From: Candidatus Flexicrinis proximus
GTDB lineage: Bacteria; Chloroflexota; Anaerolineae; Aggregatilineales; Phototrophicaceae
Direction of reading: 5' to 3'
Assembly: GCA_016712885.1 (NCBI GenBank)
Contig: JADJQF010000002.1
Coordinates: 186,001 to 250,000, forward strand
DNA: 64,000 nt
The notes below the pieces were generated by a model. It saw only the letters and a list, made by a program, of their open reading frames with translations. It did no database searches and was not told where the DNA came from. Positions 34,602 through 42,049 of this stretch are shown piece by piece. Position numbers and translations under genes: made by a program. How positions within the stretch are numbered: the first letter of the stretch is position 1; the number at the start of each line of letters is the position of its first letter.

Positions 34602-35080
34602 ATTGGTTCTTGTTTGGCTTTGACGCGCAGATCATTCGGGCGCGGATCATGCAGGCGAATATAGAAGGATCGGCGCAGCATCCGCCAGTCGAAGACAAAC
34701 AACAAGAGACCTTGAACAAGGACACCTAGTCCTATGCCACGACGCGCCAGATGCTTCGACCCGCGGGCAAGGCGAAAACCTCCTGCCATATACACAAGGT
34801 CAAGGACTCCATTCGCCGCGAGCAGCACCCGCAATCTCCGTGTGTCGCGACGCTGTACGGCAATCGAAAACGGTTCAGACAGGGTTGACTGACGTTTCGT
34901 GCTGGAACGCTTGCCGAAGACGGCAATTGCGATGTTAATGGCGCCCCACCCCACGTTCTGGGACGCGAGCGCGCGCCAGAACCGGCTGCCGCGTCCAATG
35001 AGCAGCCCTGCAGCCACATTCAGGGAATTCCAAAACAGAAGCCGGTTGGAGACATCACTGCTAAACTGCCAGATGTCCAT
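34598..35080 (-). CDS. Small membrane protein of unknown function in the carotenoid operon
   Basis: 160 residues from the ATG at 35080, 4 nt after the cyclase stop; an earlier in-frame start would overlap lycopene cyclase heavily. About four hydrophobic helices are visible (RLLFWNSLNVAAGLLIG, NVGWGAINIAIAVFG, VLLAANGVLDLVYMAGG, GIGLGVLVQGLLLFVFD), with basic loops between. It may belong to a Chloroflexota domain-of-unknown-function family. No catalytic motif recognised. Tight spacing implies a job in carotenoid synthesis or membrane insertion. Confidence 0.75.
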   Translation of the reverse strand: MDIWQFSSDVSNRLLFWNSLNVAAGLLIGRGSRFWRALASQNVGWGAINIAIAVFGKRSSTKRQSTLSEPFSIAVQRRDTRRLRVLLAANGVLDLVYMAGGFRLARGSKHLARRGIGLGVLVQGLLLFVFDWRMLRRSFYIRLHDPRPNDLRVKAKQEPI

Positions 35081-35084
35081 TCCG

Positions 35085-35903
35085 TCACTCTGCGCTGGCG
35101 ATATATCGTGCCTTGAACCGTTCATAACGCCCCCTAATGGAGTTGGGCAAACGCTTTTCACTCTCTTTGGATAGAACCAGTGTAACGCCGAATACAAGCA
35201 GCAGGTTGGTAAGGCAGAAGAACAGGAACTCTTCCAACGGCAGGTGTGGTATCACGCTGATTCCAACGGTGCGCTCTGGGCTGATATTCCACGTCCCTGC
35301 ACGAATTGCGCGACTGTCTGCCAGACCCAGATAGACTGAAGCCGGGACAACTGTTGATGCGATCAGCTTTCGATGGCGCCAGAGAATGTCGCCGCCAAAC
35401 GCGGTCTGGAGCATGATGGGCGGAAGTGCCCAACCCGTTATTAACGATAAATAGCGCAGGCGATGCCCCCCTTTCCACAATGCCATGAGCGAGACCACCC
35501 AAACGGCGCACAGCGCTGAAGTAGCCGTAATTCTGCCGGGGATCATCGTATTAGTGGTGGGAGTTTCGTCCGCTGTATGGCGTGCCCTCCAGAGAAGAAG
35601 CGAGCCCGTCATTAACGGCTGAAGTATAAAAAAGGTGTACTCCTCGATGGGAACCCAACCCAAGCGCAAACCTGTTACTAACCGACGGTCATAGCCCCAG
35701 ATTCGGCTGTAGACCAGATAGTTGTCCCAGATGGTCGTATAGGTGACGGCGACTAACGCATGCGCGAGAAGAACTTTGTCCTCTGGCCAGTTTGTGAGTT
35801 CATCAGGGGGATGCCTGCCAGCGCGTTTGTCGCGCCACAGCAGCGCGCGAAATATCGCTAGCGGTAATACGACAAAGCGGGCCAGAAAGCCGAAGTAATG
35901 CAT
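35085..35903 (-). CDS. crtYcd: Two-domain lycopene cyclase (CrtYc-CrtYd fused type)
   Basis: 272 residues, about seven membrane helices, made of two lycopene-cyclase domains. The first carries TTIWDNYLVYSRIWGYD and LGWVPIEEYTFFILQPL. The second carries LGLADSRAIRAGTWNISPE and HLPLEEFLFFCLTNLL. Each has the Pro-x-Glu-Glu motif needed for cyclisation. Such proteins form beta rings on lycopene, giving gamma- or beta-carotene. Together with cruF the likely intermediate is gamma-carotene with one free psi end. Follows crtB by 30 nt. Confidence 0.88.
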   Translation of the reverse strand: MHYFGFLARFVVLPLAIFRALLWRDKRAGRHPPDELTNWPEDKVLLAHALVAVTYTTIWDNYLVYSRIWGYDRRLVTGLRLGWVPIEEYTFFILQPLMTGSLLLWRARHTADETPTTNTMIPGRITATSALCAVWVVSLMALWKGGHRLRYLSLITGWALPPIMLQTAFGGDILWRHRKLIASTVVPASVYLGLADSRAIRAGTWNISPERTVGISVIPHLPLEEFLFFCLTNLLLVFGVTLVLSKESEKRLPNSIRGRYERFKARYIASAE

Positions 35904-35933
35904 TGAACTGGAAGTCCCTTCAGTGACGCGGGG

Positions 35934-36887
35934 CTAGGTTTGACTTACACGACGACGGCTGAGGCGCCAAATGCGCGGCAGCCGCGCTAACTTGCCCACC
36001 GTACCGACATACGCGCGCCTGGAAAAGACGTCGAAGTCGTGCTGCTCGATGTCGCGGAGTATCGCGTAGTAGAGTTTGCCGGCCGCGGCGATCGCAAAAC
36101 GACCATCGGTATCCAGTAGTTCGAGCCCGCGCCACGACTCTTCGTAAAGTGACCTGTTACGCTGAATTTGGAAGCGCATGAAGCGACGCCAGCGATCGGA
36201 AACTCGGCCATCAGCGATATCCTGTTCGGTCAACCCAAACTCGGAAAGCTCTTCCTGGGGCAGGTAGACGCGTCCCGCACGCCAATCCTCAGCAACGTCA
36301 CGCAAGATGTTCGTCATCTGGAGGGCGACACCTAGACGGACGGCATAAGGCACAGCCTCTTCTCCATGAAAGCCAATAATGTGCATCGCCATCAGTCCAA
36401 CGGTCGATGCGACACCATAGGCATACTCAGTGAGTTCAGAGAACGTCTGATACCTATTTTGCGATAGGTCACGCTCGACGCCGTCGATCAATTGATCAAC
36501 ATAGCCAGGCGGGATATTGAACCGCTCACGCGTGTCTGCCCACGCGATCAATACGGGGTCGTCGGTCGGATGTGGCGTCCGCACGCGACCCCGCCAGGCC
36601 TCCAACTCTGCTGCCGCATCCCCTCGCGCATGGTCGACGATATTGTCGCTCACGCGGCACAATGCATACAGCGCACGCGCCGCATCACGTTTGCTGCGCG
36701 GCAAAAATGTTGAGGCGAGGTAAAATGTTCGGCTATTGTGACGAGTAACTGCCGCGCAGGCGTCGAAGGCGCGCAGCAGGCGCTGCTGATCCTGTGCATA
36801 TACAGTCGCCTGAGCCGTCGTCTGCTGTGCCTGTTCCGCCCACATTAGAAGGCGCTGTTCCCAAGGGTGTGGCAAATATGCCGTCAT
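35934..36887 (-). CDS. crtB: Phytoene synthase
   Basis: 317 residues of the squalene/phytoene synthase family. RDAARALYALCRVSDNIVDHARGD has the first Asp-rich motif and NILRDVAEDWRAGRVYLPQEEL the second. It condenses two geranylgeranyl diphosphates to phytoene. First gene of the eight-gene carotenoid operon. A squalene synthase role (HpnC/D) is less likely given crtI and lycopene cyclase next to it. The start MTAYLPHPWEQRLL is consistent with family length. Confidence 0.92.
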   Translation of the reverse strand: MTAYLPHPWEQRLLMWAEQAQQTTAQATVYAQDQQRLLRAFDACAAVTRHNSRTFYLASTFLPRSKRDAARALYALCRVSDNIVDHARGDAAAELEAWRGRVRTPHPTDDPVLIAWADTRERFNIPPGYVDQLIDGVERDLSQNRYQTFSELTEYAYGVASTVGLMAMHIIGFHGEEAVPYAVRLGVALQMTNILRDVAEDWRAGRVYLPQEELSEFGLTEQDIADGRVSDRWRRFMRFQIQRNRSLYEESWRGLELLDTDGRFAIAAAGKLYYAILRDIEQHDFDVFSRRAYVGTVGKLARLPRIWRLSRRRVSQT

Positions 36888-36922
36888 TGAATTTCCCAGA
36901 TAGGTAGCTGTGCTAAGTAATT

Positions 36923-36949
36923 GATACCGGGAATGTAGAAACCGGATAT
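36923..36949. promoter_or_regulatory. Imperfect inverted repeat upstream of crtB
   Basis: GATACCGG and CCGGATAT are arranged as an inverted repeat (7 of 8 matching) around a 10-nt centre, in the divergent region between crtB and pyk. A possible regulator-binding site for the carotenoid operon; no protein can be assigned. Confidence 0.3.
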
Positions 36950-36970
36950 GAATTTGACCTTAGCGACCCA

Positions 36971-36999
36971 TGAATACCCGAAGTCGGACGCTGTATACT
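36971..36999 (+). promoter_or_regulatory. Possible pyruvate kinase promoter
   Basis: TATACT at 36994-36999 is a good -10; the 17-nt-distant -35 (TGAATA, 36971) is poor. Transcription would begin near 37006. Confidence 0.35.
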
Positions 37000-37063
37000 T
37001 CGCACAATTGCCGATGGACGATATTTTGGGCATAGTCTTAGGGTGACGCGAAAGGACAACAAT

Positions 37064-38521
37064 GTGAGCAGCTTGTTCAGCGGAAAAAAGACCAAAATTG
37101 TCGCGACCATCGGACCGAAGTCAGGGGACGAGGAAACGCTGAGGCAAATGATTCGCGCGGGAATGAATGTCGCACGCATCAATTTTTCGCACGGGACCCA
37201 CGAAGACCATGCGACGCGCATCGAGCGAGTGCGGCGTGTTGCGGAAGAAGAAAACACCGTTGTCGCAATTCTCAGCGACATTCAGGGACCAAAGATCAGA
37301 ATTGGCGCGGTCAAAGAACACGGGATCCGGTTGGCCGCCGGCGACAAAATTACCCTTACGCTAGATACTACCGCGGATGGCACGAATAACATAGTTGCAC
37401 TGCCTCATCCGGAGTTCATCATCGACGTTGAAGCAGGCATGACGCTTCTGCTGGACGACGGGAATCTCGAATTCAAAGTGATTGCCAACACTGGCACCTC
37501 ACTGGTTTGCGAGGCGGTGATTCCGGGGAATCTGACGTCGCGTAAAGGCGTGATGGCACGTGAAGCCAAGCATAAGATGCGCGCCATCACCGATAAGGAC
37601 CGCCGGGATGTCGAATTCGCATTGTCACAGGGCACTGACTTTATTGCTATGTCTTTTGTGCGAAGCGCTGACGATGTACAGGAGATGCGCTGGCTCATGC
37701 GTCACCTCGGGCATGAAGATGTCGGATTGATCGCCAAGATCGAGAAACACGAGGCCCTGGTTAACATCGACTCAATCCTGCTGGGGGTCGACGGCATCAT
37801 GGTAGCTCGCGGAGACATGGGTCTTGAGGTTGGCGCGGAAAACGTACCGTACTATCAGAAGATGCTCATCACTAAGTGCAACAGGGTTAGCAAGCCCGTG
37901 ATTACCGCAACGCAAATGCTCAGTTCCATGGAACACAGCCCTCGTCCTACCCGTGCAGAGGCCAGCGACGTTTACAACGCGATCGTGGACGGCACGGATG
38001 CGGTTATGCTGAGTAACGAGACTGCCAGCGGTGACTATCCGGTCGAGGCCGTCCGTACGATGGCCCGGATCGCGACGAACGCCGAAGAGCATCTTCCCGC
38101 GGGCCGCATGTTCCGTACGGACGAGCGGCTGACCGGAAACGAGCTAATCGCCGATTCGGTCTGCGAGTCGACTTATGTGGTTGCCGAAGCCCTGAAGGCT
38201 AAGGCGATCATCACGGCTTCCCTGAGTGGCAGAACGGCCCAGCGCGTGGCCGGCGAACGTCCTCATAATCCGATAATCTGTGTTACGCCGAACAAGTCGA
38301 CGTATCACCGGCTGGCTTTGGTGTGGGGCGTGATTCCGCTGTTTGTTCCACAGTTCAACACAATTGAGGAGATGATTCGGGTAGTAGCGCTTGAAGCGCA
38401 GAATGCCGGAGTCGCCCAAACAGGTGACGTGTTGGTCATTGTGGCCGGCGTACCCTTCGGTAAAGGCGGCGGCACTAACCTGATGAAAGTTCACCGAATC
38501 GGCGACCCGTTCAACGGTTAG
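37064..38521 (+). CDS. pyk: Pyruvate kinase
   Basis: 485 residues from the GTG at 37064, chosen because AAAGGA lies 7 nt upstream; another GTG at 37043 is in frame. Motifs are KKTKIVATIGPKSG, ARINFSHGTHEDH, the active-site DIQGPKIRIG, IMVARGDMGLEVG and ATQMLSSMEHSPRPTRAEASD. It makes pyruvate and ATP from phosphoenolpyruvate in glycolysis. The C-terminal ~120 residues form the allosteric domain. There is no PEP-utiliser extra domain. Divergent from crtB. Confidence 0.96.
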   Translation: MSSLFSGKKTKIVATIGPKSGDEETLRQMIRAGMNVARINFSHGTHEDHATRIERVRRVAEEENTVVAILSDIQGPKIRIGAVKEHGIRLAAGDKITLTLDTTADGTNNIVALPHPEFIIDVEAGMTLLLDDGNLEFKVIANTGTSLVCEAVIPGNLTSRKGVMAREAKHKMRAITDKDRRDVEFALSQGTDFIAMSFVRSADDVQEMRWLMRHLGHEDVGLIAKIEKHEALVNIDSILLGVDGIMVARGDMGLEVGAENVPYYQKMLITKCNRVSKPVITATQMLSSMEHSPRPTRAEASDVYNAIVDGTDAVMLSNETASGDYPVEAVRTMARIATNAEEHLPAGRMFRTDERLTGNELIADSVCESTYVVAEALKAKAIITASLSGRTAQRVAGERPHNPIICVTPNKSTYHRLALVWGVIPLFVPQFNTIEEMIRVVALEAQNAGVAQTGDVLVIVAGVPFGKGGGTNLMKVHRIGDPFNG

Positions 38522-38573
38522 TGGTGCATCGGGACAAGACATAACGGCTGCATCAGCAGTCGCAGAAGCTGTT

Positions 38574-38616
38574 CAAAAACAAGAGACTCCCTAAACGTGG
38601 GAGTCTCTTGTTTTGT
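38574..38616. terminator. Bidirectional terminator between pyk and a convergent gene
   Basis: AAAACAAGAGACTCCC and GGGAGTCTCTTGTTTT (perfect 16-bp arms, 7-nt loop) give an A-stem-T hairpin that works on both strands. Confidence 0.93.
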
Positions 38617-38653
38617 GTTCGAGTTTTGATGCTCGCAGCTCACCGCGAAAACG

Positions 38654-39229
38654 TTATTCGCCCTCGACGAACTCAAGGGATTTATCGACCGTCTGACGGG
38701 CGGCTTCCCGGCGACGCCGGCGCGGCTCTGCCATACTGCTTGAGGGTAAACCCATTGTTGAACGCCCCACATCGGCCGCAGGCGAACGGGCGAGCAATTC
38801 TTCGGCCGGCGTCACTGCCTGAGGCGTGGAACAGTGCGGGCAGATGTTCCAGGAAAGTTCAAGCGACTGACCGCACTTGTAGCAGGCCTTCTTAAGCTTG
38901 GTATGACAATGCGGGCAGACCTGCCAATTAGCGTGTACACGCTGTGCGCAGCCTGGGCACGTCGGCTTTTCTTCGATTTCCTGAAGCAGCGCCTCTTCCT
39001 CAAGTGAGCGCTCGTACGCTTCGGTTAGGGTCTCGCGGGGACGCAGCATGAAGTAGACCAGCAGCCCAGGGACATTGAGCAGCGCCACTATGGCGGTAAC
39101 GAAGATCTGGGCCAATGGGTCACGGGACCGAGCGCGCATGTCGCGGTTTGTCCAGATGATCATCGCAAGCCACAGCGCTGCGAAAACTACTCCACCGTAA
39201 ACAGTGGCGACGAGGGCAAAGTCAGTCAT
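38654..39229 (-). CDS. Membrane protein with C-terminal double zinc ribbon
   Basis: 191 residues. Two N-terminal membrane helices (ALVATVYGGVVFAALWLAMII, FVTAIVALLNVPGLLVYFML) are followed by an acidic helix (EAYERSLEEEALLQEIEE). Four CxxC knuckles follow (CPGC, CPHC, CYKC, CPHC), making two zinc ribbons. The tail is Arg/Ser-rich. Such DZR proteins are common in Chloroflexota but uncharacterised; the ribbons should be cytoplasmic. Function unknown. Confidence 0.82.
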   Translation of the reverse strand: MTDFALVATVYGGVVFAALWLAMIIWTNRDMRARSRDPLAQIFVTAIVALLNVPGLLVYFMLRPRETLTEAYERSLEEEALLQEIEEKPTCPGCAQRVHANWQVCPHCHTKLKKACYKCGQSLELSWNICPHCSTPQAVTPAEELLARSPAADVGRSTMGLPSSSMAEPRRRRREAARQTVDKSLEFVEGE

Positions 39230-39295
39230 AGTTCTCTCTCAAATCACGGTATTACGTGCGTGTTTAGGATAGCACGGTCGGGTTGAGGTTGCGAA

Positions 39296-41464
39296 TTAAC
39301 GGCGCCGCGTCGGTCGGCGGCGCGGCGCGTCTTTACCCACAAGAATTACAACCGAACGCGCAAGGACGGGAACGGCCACCTGGTTGGGCAGCAGTTCTTC
39401 TTCGCCTGGGGTGCAAATGTCGTTCGGTGGGTTTAGCGCCGTATTGGCGAAGACATGCCAACCCAACCCATCCGGAAGGCTCGGAATCTGGAATACATGA
39501 TTCTGCCAGTGAACGTTCATCGCAATATAGACATAATCGTCCTGCTCGGCATTCGGCATGCCGGACTTAGCAGCGTGTTTGCCGCAAAGCATGAGCGCCA
39601 GTGTGCGATTGTGAGACGACCAGTTGGTATCCCAGGCCTTCGTGGTGTGCCAACTGATGTCAGGGTATCCGCTTCCGACCTCGTCACGGTGCGAAAAGTG
39701 ATGCCGACGGCGCAATACTGGGTGGGCCTTCCGAAACGCAATCATCAACCGGAAATAGTGTAGGAGATCCGCGTTTGTCCTGAGCAGCTGCCAGTCGAAC
39801 CAGTTGAGTTCGTCATCGTGACAGTAAGTATTGTTGTTCCCACGCTTGCTGTGTCCGACTTCGTCGCCCATGTGAATCATGGGTACCCCCTGGCTGACGA
39901 GCAGCACGGCGGCAGCATTCTTGATCATCTTGCGGCGCGTGTGAAGGATTTCCGGATCATCGGTTGCGCCTTCGTGACCGCCGTTCCAACTCATATTCTC
40001 ATTGTGGCCGTCGAAATTGTCTTCCCCGTTGGCAACATTGTGTTTCCGGTTGTAGGAATACAGGTCCATCAAAGAGAACCCGTCGTGGCAGGTAATGAAG
40101 TTGATGGATGCGCGCGTGCCACGTGTTCCGTACAGGTCAGGGGATCCCTGAATTCGTTCTGCAGCCTCCCAGACCTGCCCGCTGTCACCCTTCAGGAACG
40201 CGCGGACCGTGTCACGGTATTTCCCGTTCCATTCCGCCCAGCGGCCATAGGCAGGGAAGGTGCCAACCTGATACAGACCACCGGCATCCCAGGCTTCGGC
40301 TATCAGCTTGGCATTGGCAAGGATGGGATCATGTGCCAGCGCTTCAAGCAGCGGCGGGTTTGCCAGCGGCATCCCGTTCGAGTCGCGACCAAGAATTGAG
40401 GCAAGATCAAAACGAAAGCCATCAATATGGTATTCAGCGACCCAGTAGCGCAGGCACTCCAGGACCAGGTTGCGGACGACAGGATTATTGCAATTGAGCG
40501 TGTTTCCCGTGCCACTGAAGTTCATATAGCTTCCATCGGGGGACAACATATAGTAGGTCTTGTTGTCGAGACCGCGGAAACTGAGGGTCTTGCCTTTGTG
40601 GTTACCCTCCCCCGTATGGTTGAAGGCCACATCCAGGATCACTTCGATTCCGCTCTGATGGAGAGCTTTGATCAGGGTCTTGAATTCATCGGCCTGCATA
40701 CCGTATTTGCCAGTGCCGGCGTATCCGGCCTTGGGGGCGAAGAAGCCGAGGGTGCTGTACCCCCAGTAATTCATCAGACGGTCGCCCGTGAAAGGGTTGA
40801 CACGGTCATATTCAAATTCATCGAACTCAAAGACCGGCATGAGCTCTACACAGTTCACCCCGAGGTCGCGTAAGTAGGGAATCTTCTCGCGCATTGCCGC
40901 AAAAGTACCAGGCGGATAGTGCACCCCACTGGACGGATGCCGTGTGAATCCACGCACATGCATTTCGTAGATGATCAGGTCTTCAAAAGGGATATTGGGC
41001 GGCCGGTCATCACCCCAATCGTAGTCGTCAAAGAGGATCTGCGCCCGATGCGGAAACGGGTCGCCAAAATCGGGGACTTCGCCCCAGACATCACGTCCGG
41101 AGATTAGTTTTGCATAGGGATCAAGCAGAAACATTGAGCGGTCAAAACGGTGGCCGGCATTCGGCTCGTACGGTCCGTCCATGCGGTATCCATACTCGAT
41201 ACCCTCCACATCGAGGTCAAACACCTTCATGGCAAAAACATTCCCGACACGAAATTCCGGGTAAAATGGAATCTCAACCATCGGGTAACGCTCACCCCTG
41301 TTGAACACGACTAACCAGGCGGCGGTGGCATGACGCGAAAAAACCGCGAAATTCACGCCGCCCGGGACGATACTCGCGCCGAAAGGATAAGGCTTGCCCG
41401 CGCGCAGCCGAAATCCCTCATGCAGATGCGTTGGATGTTGGTCAATCGGGTTGTGGAGCTGCAT
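39296..41464 (-). CDS. glgX: Glycogen debranching enzyme
   Basis: 722 residues, GH13 isoamylase-type. An N-terminal CBM48-like beta domain (GASIVPGGVNFAVFSRHATAAWLVVF) precedes the barrel. Catalytic motifs are VILDVAFNHT, GFRFDLASILGRD (nucleophile Asp), LIAEAWDAGG (acid Glu) and ITCHDGFS. It removes alpha-1,6 branches from phosphorylase-trimmed glycogen in the cytoplasm. The STAS gene lies only 7 nt upstream on the same strand, so both probably share its promoter. The C-terminal tail is Arg-rich. Confidence 0.95.
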   Translation of the reverse strand: MQLHNPIDQHPTHLHEGFRLRAGKPYPFGASIVPGGVNFAVFSRHATAAWLVVFNRGERYPMVEIPFYPEFRVGNVFAMKVFDLDVEGIEYGYRMDGPYEPNAGHRFDRSMFLLDPYAKLISGRDVWGEVPDFGDPFPHRAQILFDDYDWGDDRPPNIPFEDLIIYEMHVRGFTRHPSSGVHYPPGTFAAMREKIPYLRDLGVNCVELMPVFEFDEFEYDRVNPFTGDRLMNYWGYSTLGFFAPKAGYAGTGKYGMQADEFKTLIKALHQSGIEVILDVAFNHTGEGNHKGKTLSFRGLDNKTYYMLSPDGSYMNFSGTGNTLNCNNPVVRNLVLECLRYWVAEYHIDGFRFDLASILGRDSNGMPLANPPLLEALAHDPILANAKLIAEAWDAGGLYQVGTFPAYGRWAEWNGKYRDTVRAFLKGDSGQVWEAAERIQGSPDLYGTRGTRASINFITCHDGFSLMDLYSYNRKHNVANGEDNFDGHNENMSWNGGHEGATDDPEILHTRRKMIKNAAAVLLVSQGVPMIHMGDEVGHSKRGNNNTYCHDDELNWFDWQLLRTNADLLHYFRLMIAFRKAHPVLRRRHHFSHRDEVGSGYPDISWHTTKAWDTNWSSHNRTLALMLCGKHAAKSGMPNAEQDDYVYIAMNVHWQNHVFQIPSLPDGLGWHVFANTALNPPNDICTPGEEELLPNQVAVPVLARSVVILVGKDAPRRRPTRRR

Positions 41465-41471
41465 TTAGGCC

Positions 41472-41801
41472 TTACATGAGCGCCAGCGCAGTGCCGCGGT
41501 CTTTGTAGGTACGGAACAAGTCCAGGAAGCCCGTCATTGACATGATGTCAGCGATTTCTTCGCTAAGCCCTGCGAGTGCCATGGTACCGCTTTTCTCGCG
41601 AATGGCGCGATAAAGTGAGAGCAAAAAGCGCAACGCTGCGCTCGAAAGGTATTGTACACTTTCGAGGTCAAGCAGTACACGCTGGCCGCTCTGGATTTGA
41701 GCTAGGATCTGGTCTTGCATGGCGGCGACGGACGACCCGTTCAGCGCACCCTTCAGTGACAATACGGTGATGTTGTTGTACCGTTCAACATTCCACAACA
41801 T
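41472..41801 (-). CDS. STAS-domain anti-anti-sigma-type protein
   Basis: 109 residues covering a complete STAS domain: NITVLSLKGALNGSSVAAMQ, VLLDLESVQYLSSAALRFLLSL and GTMALAGLSEEI. The loop YLSSAALR holds the serine position phosphorylated in SpoIIAA/RsbV-like antagonists. No partner kinase or sigma factor is nearby. Its placement directly before glgX suggests control or co-expression with glycogen breakdown. Confidence 0.9.
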   Translation of the reverse strand: MLWNVERYNNITVLSLKGALNGSSVAAMQDQILAQIQSGQRVLLDLESVQYLSSAALRFLLSLYRAIREKSGTMALAGLSEEIADIMSMTGFLDLFRTYKDRGTALALM

Positions 41802-41858
41802 AATAACTTGCCCCGATAACGAATAACGAGTGTGTTTAGAGTGTTATGAATGCAAGAA

Positions 41859-41887
41859 ATTATAGCAAGTAAACATAAACAAACGAA
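41859..41887 (-). promoter_or_regulatory. Promoter of the STAS-glgX operon
   Basis: On the minus strand TTCGTT (41887-41882), 17-nt spacer and a perfect TATAAT (41864-41859). Expected start near 41852, giving a ~50-nt leader. Confidence 0.55.
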
Positions 41888-41974
41888 GAAAATTGTGCAT
41901 ATTGCTAGGACACGGGAGGGAATTGGGAGCGTTCCCAAGAAAAAAGTCGAAAACAGTCGCTTAACACTCGCGCA

Positions 41975-42037
41975 AAAACAGGCAAGGGCCGAAAAAACTT
42001 GGGTCGAGTGGCTGCACTCCGCGCTTTTCCGGCCCTG
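41975..42037 (-). terminator. Probable terminator after the S41-like gene
   Basis: On the minus strand, AGGGCCG ... CGGCCCT arms enclose an inner GAGTG/CACTC hairpin; A- and T-rich stretches extend the stem and a T-rich tract follows. Fold less clean than the others in the window. Confidence 0.45.
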
Positions 42038-42049
42038 GTTAATTTATGC

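Noticed and set aside
39818..40399. 193-codon plus-strand frame
   Set aside because: Antisense to glgX, whose catalytic motifs are clear.
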